Part shown: positions 1 to 9,500 of the stretch, piece by piece
Layout: each line of letters opens with the position of its first letter
Position numbering within the stretch: position 1 is the stretch's first letter
From: a virus
DNA: 64,000 bases
Virus record (IMG/VR): IMGVR_UViG_3300043397_000067
Location: 16,015 to 80,014 of that record
Direction: 5' to 3' (one strand)
The notes under the pieces: model-generated
Databases searched by the model: none
The model's input: only the letters and a program-made list of their open reading frames with translations
What the model was told of the DNA's origin: nothing
Program-made: the position numbers and the translations under genes

Positions 1-648
1 AAGCACCAAGCGCTATACGAGAAAATGGTGGACGAGCAGTTACTGCTGCTACCAGATGGCACCAAGATTGACCTGACTGTAAGTTCAAGGTTAAGACACG
101 CTCTGCAGCAAGTCGTAGTTAATTACGATTATTACTCTGGGGACCCTACGGTAAGGGCAGCTATATTTGATATAGTTGATCAAACTATAGAAGAAGCCGG
201 TATAGAAAAGCCCGGTAACTCCAAATTGATTATTTGGACATACTACAAGCGCACATCAGCAAAAATGTTGGAGTACTTGAAGTCAATAGGCATATATGCT
301 GTAGGTGCGTACTCAGAAGTAGACTCTAACAAGTCTTTTCAAATCTTTGATAGTGACGAGAAGTGCCGGATACTTGTGGCCCAGCCGTCAAGTGCTGGTG
401 CCGGGCTTAATCCACAAGCTTATTGCTGGGAAGCGCTATTTGCGGAGATGTTTACAACACCTATGCTTATGACACAATCTGTAGGTCGCCTAGACCGAGT
501 TGGGCAGCTACACGTACCACGTATGCGGCTTGCCGTAGCACGGAATACTGTGCAAGTACGGTTGCACCAGATGCTGCTAACTAACGACGATACAGTATCC
601 AAGGTGGAAAATAAAAAGGCGTTGCGGGAGTACCTGATGGGGCGCTAA
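1..648 (+). CDS. DNA helicase, C-terminal part (truncated by window edge)
   Basis: This is the second RecA-like domain of a superfamily 2 (SNF2/DEAD-like) helicase. The reading frame is open back to base 1, so the N-terminal ATPase half with the Walker motifs lies outside the window; the ATG at 25 is internal. Visible signs are the strand KLIIWTYYKR that opens a helicase C-terminal domain, the stretch RILVAQPSSAGAGLNPQA (motif V region) and QSVGRLDRVGQ, a good motif VI with its arginine finger. Family knowledge says such proteins use ATP to move along or remodel DNA. Its position upstream of the primase-helicase suggests a role in replication or recombination. The exact subfamily cannot be told without the N-terminus. 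Confidence 0.85.
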   Translation, partial: KHQALYEKMVDEQLLLLPDGTKIDLTVSSRLRHALQQVVVNYDYYSGDPTVRAAIFDIVDQTIEEAGIEKPGNSKLIIWTYYKRTSAKMLEYLKSIGIYAVGAYSEVDSNKSFQIFDSDEKCRILVAQPSSAGAGLNPQAYCWEALFAEMFTTPMLMTQSVGRLDRVGQLHVPRMRLAVARNTVQVRLHQMLLTNDDTVSKVENKKALREYLMGR

Positions 649-692
649 ATCCCAAATCTGAGCTAGAATCCGCCCCTTCATTCGAGGTTTTA

Positions 693-1181
693 ATGCAGAA
701 ATTTAACGGCCCACCTCCCCTAGTCCTTGAGTATTCGTTCGCAAACGAAAATGCCAAGCGACTAAACCACCCTTCTTACCTACGCTGGAAAGACTGCAAA
801 TCCAGCCATCGGTTCATGGTATGGGCCAACAAGCAGTTGGTCCACTACACCGTAAAGAATGGAGTACCAGTAGACATTACCAAGTTCAAGGTTGTAAGCT
901 TCTCAGCGGACAACGAGCAAGGTATGAGGACTAACTGGCTGTCTAGTAACGGGGACAAGTTCACAACTACTACTATGCCACTTGAGGTCATAGAAGGGTG
1001 CTTCCTTTACTCACCAAAGGTAAATGAAGTACGATACGTAGAAGTGGACGGCATCGACGTTCAAGACATACAGTGGTCTATGTGCTACAAAGTACCACAT
1101 AACCCTAAGCTTAAAGTAGAAGGTGGCACCACCCTCTGCGAAGAAGCCCAATTCAAATTTATGTTTGGAGAACATGTGTGA
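693..1181 (+). CDS. Hypothetical protein in replication module
   Basis: A 162-aa soluble protein that I do not recognise. The start is supported by a GAGG ribosome site about 6 bases upstream. The last bases overlap the GTG start of the primase-helicase (GTGA overlap), so the two are translationally coupled and probably act in the same process. There is no membrane segment, signal peptide or obvious catalytic motif. The sequence is rich in lysine and aromatic residues with alternating beta-strand-like patterns. A role as an accessory to the primase-helicase is inferred from coupling only. Confidence 0.75.
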   Translation: MQKFNGPPPLVLEYSFANENAKRLNHPSYLRWKDCKSSHRFMVWANKQLVHYTVKNGVPVDITKFKVVSFSADNEQGMRTNWLSSNGDKFTTTTMPLEVIEGCFLYSPKVNEVRYVEVDGIDVQDIQWSMCYKVPHNPKLKVEGGTTLCEEAQFKFMFGEHV

Positions 1182-4045
1182 CTCAGATGTACCGCTACTT
1201 TCAGCGTACAGGTGGGGAAGAAGCGTGGGAGCCAATACAGGCAAACCAGCCACTTGACCACATAAAGCCAACATTCATCACAGTTTTAACACTGGATACA
1301 CTCTTAGAGAAAGACGCAAAATCAGAAGTTACTGAGCTGGTAAAGTATCAAGGTCCACTATACTTCGACCTTGATAGCGACGATGTTACATATTCCATAG
1401 CAGGCGCTATTGAGCTACTTGAGAAGCTTAAAGAGCACGGCATAGAAGAAACAGACGTTGAGGTTTACCTGTCAGGCAAGAAAGGCTTGCACATTCTTGT
1501 ACCGCAAGAGTGCTTCATGGACAAGGTTATTCCGCTTGTCAAACTGCCTGCAGTGTACAAGGAAATAGCGTTTAAGATGGCTGTGGATACGATGGACTTT
1601 GCGGTATATACCGCAAAGAAAGGTCGTATGCTGCGTACCTGCTTTAACATTCGTGAGAATGGTAACTACCGGGTTCCTGTAACAGCGGCAGAGCTTCTGT
1701 CTCTTACACCAGAGACATACACAGAGTTCTGTAAAGAACAGCGGTACGTCACTCCACGTACCCCCCAGTACAGGCCGAGGTTTGCACTTGTATTTGATGC
1801 TGCCAAGCAGAAGATTGCACAGACAAAGAAGAAAAAGAGTAAGCCTGTAGACGCTGCCACCCTGAAACAGCACGAGCCAACGGTAAAGCGACTGATGGAC
1901 GGCGAGACAAACGGCGAGGTAAGCTTCAATAAGGCAGCTATCCAGCTTGCCTTATACGCCAGAGAAGCCCACCTCAATGAAGATCAGCTTGTCGCCGCCT
2001 GCCAAGGCCTGATTAACACCCACCAGTCTGACGGTACACGCTACAATACGCCAAATAAGCGGGAGCGTGAGCTTCGGCGTATGGTGGCCTACGTAGAAGA
2101 TAATGGCGGCTATGACTACAGCATCGGACCCATCAGGTCTATGTTAGCCAAAGAAGCCGTTCCTGAGGGTTTCACAGAGTCTGATGAAGGAGCATTCTCC
2201 TCTACCGGTGTAGCTATCGAAGGAGGAAGATACCTAGTCCTAGGCGGAGATTCTGGAGATAAGCGTATCCTTGACGCTACGTTCCAAGATATTGAAGTGC
2301 TTAGGTCAGTCTCTGACGAGAGTATTCTGTGCCTAACTGCAAGGCTCGTAAGAGCCGGAGCAGACACCGGGAACAGAGTTTCTATGGAGAGAGCAGACTT
2401 TACAAGCAGTGCCAGCCTGCACAGACTTGTATCAGGGCAGGGTTTATCTTTTACAGGCTCGGACATTCATGCCAGAGGGATTTATGAAATTATGCTCAGA
2501 TACATAAGCAAGAAGTCTTACGCAGTAGAGAGCGAAGGCGTAAACATTATCAAGGTGCGAAATGCAGAAGAGGAAGAACTCCGCGAAGGCGTAGTAGCTT
2601 GGGTAGATTCTTCCGGTGTACGGATGCCAGATCATGTAAAGGATTATGGTTATAACTTTACATTTCAAGGCTACCCCTCACCGGAGGGCGTACTTAAGAC
2701 TGACCTCTCTTATGCACCAAACCTTGTAACGTACCTTAAAGAACCTGAGAACTACGAGGCTTTCAAGACAATGATTGTCAGCCTTATACATTCTCAATCT
2801 CCTAGTGCAGTAGCCAAGCTACTTGGCTGGTGCATTGCTTGCTTTTGGCGTCCTATGTTCCACGAGGTACATGGCAAGTTTCCGTTGCTGCACATCAACG
2901 GAAGCGCGGGAGCAGGTAAGACTGAGTTTACGTCTGCTATGGCAAGGCTCTTCTATCACAAAAATGCACCATTCGTTACATCACCATCCAGTACCACCTT
3001 CAGTACGCTATGCGCTATCGCAGGAAGCTCTTCGATACCAGTTATCATTGACGAGTACAAGCCTACCGAAATGGGGTCCCAGAAGCACGGAATCTATAAG
3101 GGTATGTTCCGTGACGCCTACAACATGCGTGACACAGCACGGGGCGGCGGCAACCGTACCAAGGACGCATTCAACGCCCTTAACGTATGTACTATGTCGG
3201 CCCCAATTATCTTCCTTGCGGAAGCAATGGAGACAGAAACAGCGTTACTTGAACGGGTAGTACTGTTGACTTTGACAAGGCCAAGTTCTCTTACGTCATA
3301 CAAGACATACGGGTCCTTTGCCAAGTTCAAGGAGTCCGGTGAACCACTATCCGCACTAGGCTTGTACTTTGCAAACATTGTATCGCGTAGGTACAATAAG
3401 GAGCAGTTCCGCGCAGAGTTCAATGAGATATACAACCAGAACAGGGAACGTCACCTGATTATTCCGGGCTTGGATATGGATGCTATGTCGGAGGATGACT
3501 TCAAGGTCAGGGCCTCTAACCGTGAGCGTAGCGTCTATAACTACTCTGTAGCCTTGTTCGGTATCAGGAAACTTGAGCAAGTCCTTCGGAACGTATTCAA
3601 GGACGAGTTTGACGCTGTTTGTGGAAAGTGGTTCGCCATTAGCACTGACGCTGTATTTGCGCGTATGGGTGACATTAACGCTACTACAGTACCTGAGTAC
3701 ATCAAGGTTCTGCAGATAATGTCTGATATAACCCGTATCGTACTAGACGGTCCTGCTCACATGCGAGACGGCTTTGAGTACGCCTTGTATGACACTGGCG
3801 GATTCAAGACTATACACCTCGCTGTACGCCCTATATACTCAAAGTATAGGTCCTATTGTAGGACAGTAGGGGTCAATCCTCTGTTCTATGATGACGGCGC
3901 TTTTGCACATGCGTTAAGGGATTCGCCTTACTTTATACGCAGGGATATACGGACAAGAGCCTTGCAGACGGATACCGTGGTCCTTGACTATGAATCACTT
4001 TTACGGGCCGGGGTGGAAACTTTCCAAGGAAGATTCTACACTTAG
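1178..4045 (+). CDS. Primase-helicase (AEP-type primase plus C-terminal helicase)
   Basis: A 955-aa replication protein. Residues about 55-170 show an archaeo-eukaryotic primase active site: YFDLDSDD gives the metal-binding Asp64/Asp66 pair and SGKKGLHIL (Ser99-His105) gives the nucleotide-binding histidine motif. A middle region of about 300 residues links it to a helicase domain with Walker A GSAGAGKT (575-582) and a Walker B-like strand IPVIIDEYKP. Family knowledge: such fusions lay down RNA or DNA primers and unwind the fork. The start is GTG, overlapping the previous stop by four bases. An AEP primase replaces the DnaG/TOPRIM type found in T7-like primase-helicases. The helicase subfamily (D5/SF3-like or other) is not certain. 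Confidence 0.88.
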   Translation: MTQMYRYFQRTGGEEAWEPIQANQPLDHIKPTFITVLTLDTLLEKDAKSEVTELVKYQGPLYFDLDSDDVTYSIAGAIELLEKLKEHGIEETDVEVYLSGKKGLHILVPQECFMDKVIPLVKLPAVYKEIAFKMAVDTMDFAVYTAKKGRMLRTCFNIRENGNYRVPVTAAELLSLTPETYTEFCKEQRYVTPRTPQYRPRFALVFDAAKQKIAQTKKKKSKPVDAATLKQHEPTVKRLMDGETNGEVSFNKAAIQLALYAREAHLNEDQLVAACQGLINTHQSDGTRYNTPNKRERELRRMVAYVEDNGGYDYSIGPIRSMLAKEAVPEGFTESDEGAFSSTGVAIEGGRYLVLGGDSGDKRILDATFQDIEVLRSVSDESILCLTARLVRAGADTGNRVSMERADFTSSASLHRLVSGQGLSFTGSDIHARGIYEIMLRYISKKSYAVESEGVNIIKVRNAEEEELREGVVAWVDSSGVRMPDHVKDYGYNFTFQGYPSPEGVLKTDLSYAPNLVTYLKEPENYEAFKTMIVSLIHSQSPSAVAKLLGWCIACFWRPMFHEVHGKFPLLHINGSAGAGKTEFTSAMARLFYHKNAPFVTSPSSTTFSTLCAIAGSSSIPVIIDEYKPTEMGSQKHGIYKGMFRDAYNMRDTARGGGNRTKDAFNALNVCTMSAPIIFLAEAMETETALLERVVLLTLTRPSSLTSYKTYGSFAKFKESGEPLSALGLYFANIVSRRYNKEQFRAEFNEIYNQNRERHLIIPGLDMDAMSEDDFKVRASNRERSVYNYSVALFGIRKLEQVLRNVFKDEFDAVCGKWFAISTDAVFARMGDINATTVPEYIKVLQIMSDITRIVLDGPAHMRDGFEYALYDTGGFKTIHLAVRPIYSKYRSYCRTVGVNPLFYDDGAFAHALRDSPYFIRRDIRTRALQTDTVVLDYESLLRAGVETFQGRFYT

Positions 4046-4055
4046 TCACCCAATT

Positions 4056-4081
4056 TTGGAAATGTGTAATATAATTTCCAA
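4056..4081 (+). promoter_or_regulatory. Promoter-like TATAAT inside an 8-bp inverted repeat
   Basis: The intergenic gap before the gene at 4138 holds a perfect 8-bp inverted repeat (TTGGAAAT at 4056-4063, ATTTCCAA at 4074-4081) with a 10-base spacer. A perfect -10 hexamer TATAAT (4070-4075) overlaps the spacer and right arm. No good -35 hexamer stands 16-18 bases upstream. It could be a promoter needing an activator, an operator, or an RNA hairpin in the leader of the next gene. Confidence 0.35.
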
Positions 4082-4137
4082 CATGACAGCACGGAATAGA
4101 CGGCACAAACTTCAACTACACTGAAAGCGATAGCAAA

Positions 4138-4875
4138 ATGGGTCTTCTTAACCAAACTCCCGCCTTTGAGGCAGAAAATGATGGCAGCACCAGCACCAGC
4201 CCCGATACCAGCGCAGCACCCGCTGCCGCCACTGACACGAAAAAAGAAGCCGCAGCCAGCGCCCCCGCTGCTACACCTCCAGCCGTAAGGCCGTCAGGCG
4301 CTCTCTCCACCGCAGGCGCTAAGGGCAACATGAACGCCCTCGTGGAGATGAAAGACGCTCTCAAGGTGGACTACAACACACTTGCACAGGTAACCACTAC
4401 TAACGGCAACTTTGTGGAACGCGAAGGCAAGATCGTTATGGGTGACACCGTGGTGTTTGAACTGCTGTCCTTCCAAGATAGCTTCGTGGTATCACCGGAA
4501 GATGACAAGGCACCGAAAGAACTCGTCAAGTACTCCGACGACGGCATCACTACCAAAGACGGAATCCCCGTCCAAGAAGCCCTTGACGAGTTGTTCAAGA
4601 CTGGCTGGGTCAAAGCCCGGCTGCGTCGCCGCACAGTGCTTGTCGGTGCCATTGAGTCTGCTGCAAAGACTGACAAGTTCAATAACGAACTGATGCAGTT
4701 CGACTTGTCTCCCGCTTCCCGTACACAGTGGGAGCGCTACATGGCCAATGCAGCGTACCAGCTCAAGGTTGGCCGCTTGACGGAAGACCGCGCTAAGCGG
4801 GTGAAAGCTACGGCTGAACTCGCACAGAACGGCAGCAACACCTACACGCTGGCCAAGTTTGTGGCTGCTGCCTAA
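4138..4875 (+). CDS. Putative ssDNA-associated replication protein
   Basis: A 245-aa protein. Residues 1-65 form a disordered tail rich in Ala, Ser, Thr and Pro. The rest is a folded domain with beta-rich stretches (IVMGDTVVFELLSFQDSFVV) and a basic patch KARLRRRTVL. Size, a separate leader, and position between the primase-helicase and the exonuclease/polymerase genes fit the abundant single-strand-binding-like proteins of many siphoviruses. No OB-fold signature can be proven by eye and the C-terminus (KFVAAA) lacks the acidic SSB tip. The SSB assignment is therefore inference. It has its own upstream non-coding leader with a possible promoter. Confidence 0.55.
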   Translation: MGLLNQTPAFEAENDGSTSTSPDTSAAPAAATDTKKEAAASAPAATPPAVRPSGALSTAGAKGNMNALVEMKDALKVDYNTLAQVTTTNGNFVEREGKIVMGDTVVFELLSFQDSFVVSPEDDKAPKELVKYSDDGITTKDGIPVQEALDELFKTGWVKARLRRRTVLVGAIESAAKTDKFNNELMQFDLSPASRTQWERYMANAAYQLKVGRLTEDRAKRVKATAELAQNGSNTYTLAKFVAAA

Positions 4876-4884
4876 AGGCTACGT

Positions 4885-4960
4885 GGGACGGTAGCATAAC
4901 GGTTAGTGCCGTGACCTCATAAGTCATAAGGTGTAGGTTCAACTCCTATCCGTCCCACCA
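4885..4960 (+). tRNA. tRNA-Met (anticodon CAT), CCA encoded
   Basis: A complete 76-base cloverleaf. The acceptor stem GGGACGG pairs with CCGTCCC, followed by A73 and an encoded CCA ending at 4960. The D stem is GCA/TGC. The anticodon stem GTGAC/GTCAT encloses loop CTCATAA with anticodon CAT. The T stem GTAGG/CCTAT encloses TTCAACT. The G1-C72 pair and the lack of GC pairs next to the anticodon loop argue for an elongator rather than initiator tRNA. A CAT anticodon could also be tRNA-Ile if C34 is modified to lysidine; the sequence alone does not decide this. Confidence 0.93.
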
Positions 4961-4966
4961 ACTAAC

Positions 4967-5620
4967 ATGCAAGAGTATTACATTCTTGATACGGAAACTG
5001 CAGGCCTTAAAGGGCCTGTAGTTGAGTTGGCGTTTCTGGTTGTAGATAAAGACCTGAACGTAAAGCGTGAGTTCTGTGAGCGCTTTAACCCCGGAGTGCC
5101 CATTGAGCCGGGAGCATCTGCAATACATGGCATCTACGATGCGGACGTTGCAGACTGCAGGAGCATTCAAGACGCTATTGCAGAGATGGAGTTAGAGCCT
5201 ATATCGGTAGTATGTCATAATGCCCCATTTGATGTACGGATGATACAGGATGACCTGCCTGTAGTGCGTAGCTTGTGTACACTGGCACTGTCAAGGCAGT
5301 ATGTTAAAGGTACGACTAACCACAAGCTTGAGACTCTAAAGAAAGAGCTTAGCTTCTCAGAGCAGACCTCGCACTCTGCACTTGGTGACGTTTACACCGT
5401 GCTGGACCTTCTCAAGTACATCTTGCCTATGACAAGTTTGGACCTTGAGACGCTGTTTGAGCGTGGTAGCAAACCCCGTATGCTCTCTCATATGTACTTT
5501 GGGGAGCATAAGGGTAAGCCGATGCTCAAAGTACCAAAGCAGTATAGAGATTGGCTGCTTAGCCGTGCAGAGCTTGATAAGGACCTTCGTTACACACTTG
5601 AAAGACTGAAAGACCTATGA
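4967..5620 (+). CDS. DnaQ-like 3'-5' exonuclease (DEDDh family)
   Basis: A 217-aa protein with the three exonuclease motifs. YYILDTETAG carries Asp8 and Glu10, CHNAPFDVRM carries the ExoII aspartate, and SHSALGDVYTVLDL carries the histidine and final aspartate that define the DEDDh group. Family knowledge: it removes nucleotides from 3' ends in proofreading, repair or host DNA turnover. The C-terminal ~60 residues form a small extra helical part. The start lies 6 bases after the tRNA. The stop overlaps the next ATG by four bases. The DNA polymerase at 6595 carries its own, altered exonuclease domain, so this may supply extra proofreading. Confidence 0.9.
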   Translation: MQEYYILDTETAGLKGPVVELAFLVVDKDLNVKREFCERFNPGVPIEPGASAIHGIYDADVADCRSIQDAIAEMELEPISVVCHNAPFDVRMIQDDLPVVRSLCTLALSRQYVKGTTNHKLETLKKELSFSEQTSHSALGDVYTVLDLLKYILPMTSLDLETLFERGSKPRMLSHMYFGEHKGKPMLKVPKQYRDWLLSRAELDKDLRYTLERLKDL

Positions 5621-6060
5621 GCTTTTCTGAACAAATCCAGCAGTTCAATACCATGTATCGACTGCCGTGCCCTAGCAAGCCTACGCTAGAAGCTGTGGGC
5701 AACCCGATTGACCGGCTTATCAAGTTCCGCAAGACCCTGCAAGACGAGCTTGACGAGAACCTTGAGATTATCGGCCTGATTCAGGAGTACCAGAAGAACC
5801 CTACCGGCGAGAACTACCTTGCTGCACTGGTAGCAGTAGCTGACTGGCTCGGGGACATTCAGGTGTATGCAGCGAGTGAGATGGCTAAGTTTGGCCTGCC
5901 AAACGATCAAGTGCTTAACCTGATTATGAAAAGCAACTTCTCCAAGCAAAACCCCGATGGTAGTACAACGTATGACGAATATGGCAAGGTCCAGAAAGGC
6001 CCGGCGTACTGGAAGCCAGAACCTTCTATTGCGGAAGAACTACGCAGCCGCATGGTCTGA
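5617..6060 (+). CDS. MazG-like nucleotide pyrophosphohydrolase
   Basis: A 147-aa all-alpha protein. The helix with KTLQDELDENLEII and the later helix ALVAVADWLGDIQVY give the spaced acidic residues (ExxxE and ExxD-like) that bind magnesium in the MazG/HisE fold. The segment GLPNDQVLNLIMKSNFSK also matches this family. Such enzymes split nucleoside triphosphates to monophosphates and pyrophosphate, either to clean or reshape the dNTP pool or to lower alarmone levels. It is coupled to the exonuclease by an ATGA overlap. The substrate cannot be read from the sequence. Confidence 0.75.
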   Translation: MSFSEQIQQFNTMYRLPCPSKPTLEAVGNPIDRLIKFRKTLQDELDENLEIIGLIQEYQKNPTGENYLAALVAVADWLGDIQVYAASEMAKFGLPNDQVLNLIMKSNFSKQNPDGSTTYDEYGKVQKGPAYWKPEPSIAEELRSRMV

Positions 6061-6078
6061 GTAGTAGTAACTAAACAT

Positions 6079-6100
6079 AAGCCCTCTACGGAGGGCTTTT
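6079..6100 (+). terminator. Rho-independent terminator
   Basis: Stem AAGCCCTC/GAGGGCTT with a 4-base loop TACG, ending in a short run of T. It follows the pyrophosphohydrolase gene and precedes the ribosome site of the gene at 6117, so it probably attenuates rather than ends transcription of the module. Confidence 0.8.
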
Positions 6101-6116
6101 CTCGTGGAGATTTAAG

Positions 6117-6593
6117 ATGGCAGAAAAAGACCCAAGCGGATTAGATGCACATGCACCCGGCGCTAAACTCGACGCTGGAAAGACAAGACCTTGGCTAATG
6201 GAGTCCGGCTTCGCAAGGGCACTTGAGGAAGTTGCCAAGGTAACTACAGTGGGCGCTATCAAGTACACACCGAACGGTTGGGCGCAGGTAGAAGACGGTC
6301 CATCCCGGTACATGGAAGCCTTTGGCCGTCACAAAACCGCACTTGGCAAGGGTGAAATACTGGATGACGGACCTAGCGGTACAGGCTGCTACCATAAGGC
6401 TCAAATGATCTGGAACCTGCTTGCAAGCTTCGAGCTTGAGCTACGGGCGCGGGATGCGGTTAAGACGCAGCTAACTACCCCTGGCGGTGCCGGTGGCATA
6501 ACCATGATACCAAACCCACCGGGTCTAACTATTCAAGAGCAGCATAAGCGTTTATGTGCTGGGGACTTCTCCCTCGGCTATCCAAAGGATTAA
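6117..6593 (+). CDS. Putative dATP/dGTP diphosphohydrolase family protein
   Basis: A 158-aa protein. The pattern GAKLDAGKTRPWLMESGFARALEEVAKVTTVGAIKY followed by NGWAQVEDGPSRYMEAFGRH and GCYHKAQMIWNLLASFELELR matches, from memory, a phage family annotated as dATP/dGTP diphosphohydrolase (long known as a DUF). It would act on purine deoxynucleotides, complementing the MazG-like enzyme upstream and thymidylate synthase downstream. The last 35 residues are proline-rich and probably flexible. Family membership is recalled, not searched. Confidence 0.6.
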   Translation: MAEKDPSGLDAHAPGAKLDAGKTRPWLMESGFARALEEVAKVTTVGAIKYTPNGWAQVEDGPSRYMEAFGRHKTALGKGEILDDGPSGTGCYHKAQMIWNLLASFELELRARDAVKTQLTTPGGAGGITMIPNPPGLTIQEQHKRLCAGDFSLGYPKD

Positions 6594-6594
6594 T

Positions 6595-9500
6595 ATGAAA
6601 ATAGCAGTAGACCTTTCCTCAGTCATCTGGAACTGCATGAATGCAGGTACAGACCCACAGCAATACAAGGTAGAGTACGAAGGCAAGAGCTTCACTGTAC
6701 GCACTGCTGCACACGGTTACGAGTATGCCGTGAACTCTATCAAGTCTGTGCTAGACAAATACAACGCCTCTCCCCGTGACCTTATCATCGTGATCGAGGG
6801 TGCCAACAGCAAGGCTCCACGCTTGATGATCGACAAGGATTACAAGTCCCAGCGCGGCAAGCGGTGCCCAGAGCAGTATCAAGAGTTTGGCCTGCTGCGT
6901 GACCGACTCGTGACCTTGTTTCGTAACCTTGGAGCCTTGGCCATCCAGCAAGACAACGTAGAAGGTGATGACGTTATTGCATGGCTAGCCAAAACCTACC
7001 CCGGCAAGCTAGTCATTAAGACTACTGATAACGACATGGCTGCGCTTAATAGCGACCGCGTTATCGTAGACATTGCAGGGGATGCTGCCGTCAATAAGTA
7101 CGGAGACTTTCCTTTTGAGTACGTCACGCTTTACAAAGCGATGGTGGGGGATTCTAGCGATAACATTAAGGGTATCAAGGGCTTTGGTCCAGCAGCTTGG
7201 ATTGACTTTGACCGTCAGTTCGGTGCCGCTGGCATGAAGGAGCTTACCCGACTTGCTGAGAAGGGTTCACTGGAAGAGCTGGCACTGGAAGCTACTCAAA
7301 ATGATATGGTAGCGCGTATCTATGAAGGCGCAGAAGACTTTCTGCGTAGCTACCAGTGTGCCAAGATGCACCCGGAGTGGGTCAATACCTTGAGCAACCC
7401 CATAACATACCTTCCGGGACTTGTTCAGCCTACCTGTGATGACGAGCGACTGGCTAAGTACAAGGCACAGATGCGTCTTATCACTGCGGATAACTACGAC
7501 GCTGCAGTCGCGTTCTTTAAGTCCAAGATTACAGAGACTGCATACTTCCCGATTGACCTTGAAACTTCTACACCGGAAGAAAGTGACGACTGGCTTGCAG
7601 CCGCTGGCTCAGACAGAGTAGACGTTATCGCATCTAAGATCACTGGAGGCTCTGTTAGCTTTGGAGCCAACGGGCAATACGCTTACTATATATCGGTGGA
7701 CCACAAGGACACAAATAACGTCACCATGAAGCAGTTTGGTGACCTACTACGCTTGATACCTACAGATAAACTGTCAGTAGCGCACAACGCTCAAGGCTTT
7801 GAGCTGCCAGTGCTGTTCATGGAGTTTGGTCAGGAGTGGGCTGATAATGGCTGGCGTGGGTTCTTTCCTAACCTAGTTGACTCTCGCATCGCCGCATCAC
7901 ACTGGGACGAGAACCAGTTCAGCTTTGGCTTGAAGACGCTGACCAAGAAGCTGTTTGGCTACGATCAGACTAGCTACGCCGAGGTTACTGGTGGCCTCAA
8001 GATGAATCAGATACCGGCCACACAGGTACTTGCTTACGGCTGCGATGACGTATATACGTCGGGCGCTTTGTGGGACTTCTTCTCTTTCATCATGACTATC
8101 GAAGGTACACTCGATGCGTTCATAGAGATTGAGCAAAAGCCCATGTACCTGCAGGCGCTGTCTTACTGCCAAGGCATCAAACTTGACATGCCGAAGCTGC
8201 AACAGCTATCAGCAGCAGACCAAGAGCTTGAGAAAGTGCAGCAAGTCGTTCTTGACAAGAGCCTTATCAAGCTGGGCTGGGAAGGCACTGTATGCCCTAC
8301 TTATGTAGAGCTTACACCTGCAAATGTAAAGGAAGCCGTACAGATCATCTCTGGCATTGAGCTTAAGACTGCAGTACGCACCATCAGCAAGTTATCTCAA
8401 ATGGTTCGTGAGACTGGCAACGAGCAGTGTATTCTGCTAGCTAACCTCATTGACAGCAATGACGTTGTTGGCATTAATGCACTGGTAGCTACGCACTTCT
8501 CTGGCCACCCAGAGATGAACGTAGGTAGTCCAAAGCAGCTTAAGGAGTTACTGTACGACAAGCTTGGTATGCCGGTGCGCCTGCGTAACAAGCCTACGCA
8601 GGCTATGCGAGACAAAGGCATTCGAGAAGGTACACCCCGTACCGATGAAGACGCTGTTAAGATGGCCATCAAGATGGGAGATGTTCCAGAGGAGCATGTA
8701 GACGCCTTGAAGGCTCTCATGGAACTCAAGTTCATCAATACGCGCCGCTCGCTGTATTGGGATGCCTACCCTAAGCTGCTGCACTGGAAGACTGGCAGGC
8801 TACACCCAGAGCTGCGCCAAAGTGCTACAAACACACGGCGCTATGCTGGGTCTGCCCCCAACATCCAGCAGCAAGACTCTACTCCGGGCGGTGTACGCTC
8901 TACCTGCATACCACACAAGCGCAACGCTATTGTGGTATCACTAGATGAGTCTGCACAAGAGGTTAGGCAACTTGCTGACTACTGCCAAGACGCTAACTTG
9001 CTTACGTGTTACCTTGGCACCAAGGAGCAGCTACGTGACGTTCACTCTATCGTAGCGTGTAAGATCGCAGGCTGCACATACGAGGAGTTCCGTGCCCGGC
9101 TCAAGTCCGGTGATGAGCTATCTGCCAAACAGCGTCAAGCTGCTAAGATTACCTTGTTCGCTACGATCTACGGCGCTGCTGCACCTAAGATTGCAGAAGG
9201 CTTGGGTATCACGGAAGCAGAGGCTCAGGAGTACATCGACGCCATTTATGCACAGTTCCCTGATGTTAAGGCGTGGAAAGAGGCATCGGAAGACCAAGCT
9301 CGTAGGCTTGGCTTCGTCGAGATTCACGGCGGCACTATTCGCCACCTTGCTTCGCTTGTCCTGTCAGATGACAAGTACACAGCAGCCAAGGCTATGCGCC
9401 AAGCAGGTAACGCCCGGATTCAAGGCGCTGGCGGCAACCAGATCAAGCGTATCATGTCACGCATCTGGGATAGCCGCTTGATTGAGGACTACGATTACCG

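Noticed and set aside
6117-6593. Evidence for a 2-aminoadenine (Z) genome
   Set aside because: The nucleotide hydrolases alone do not show this; PurZ and a DatZ-type HD enzyme are not seen here.
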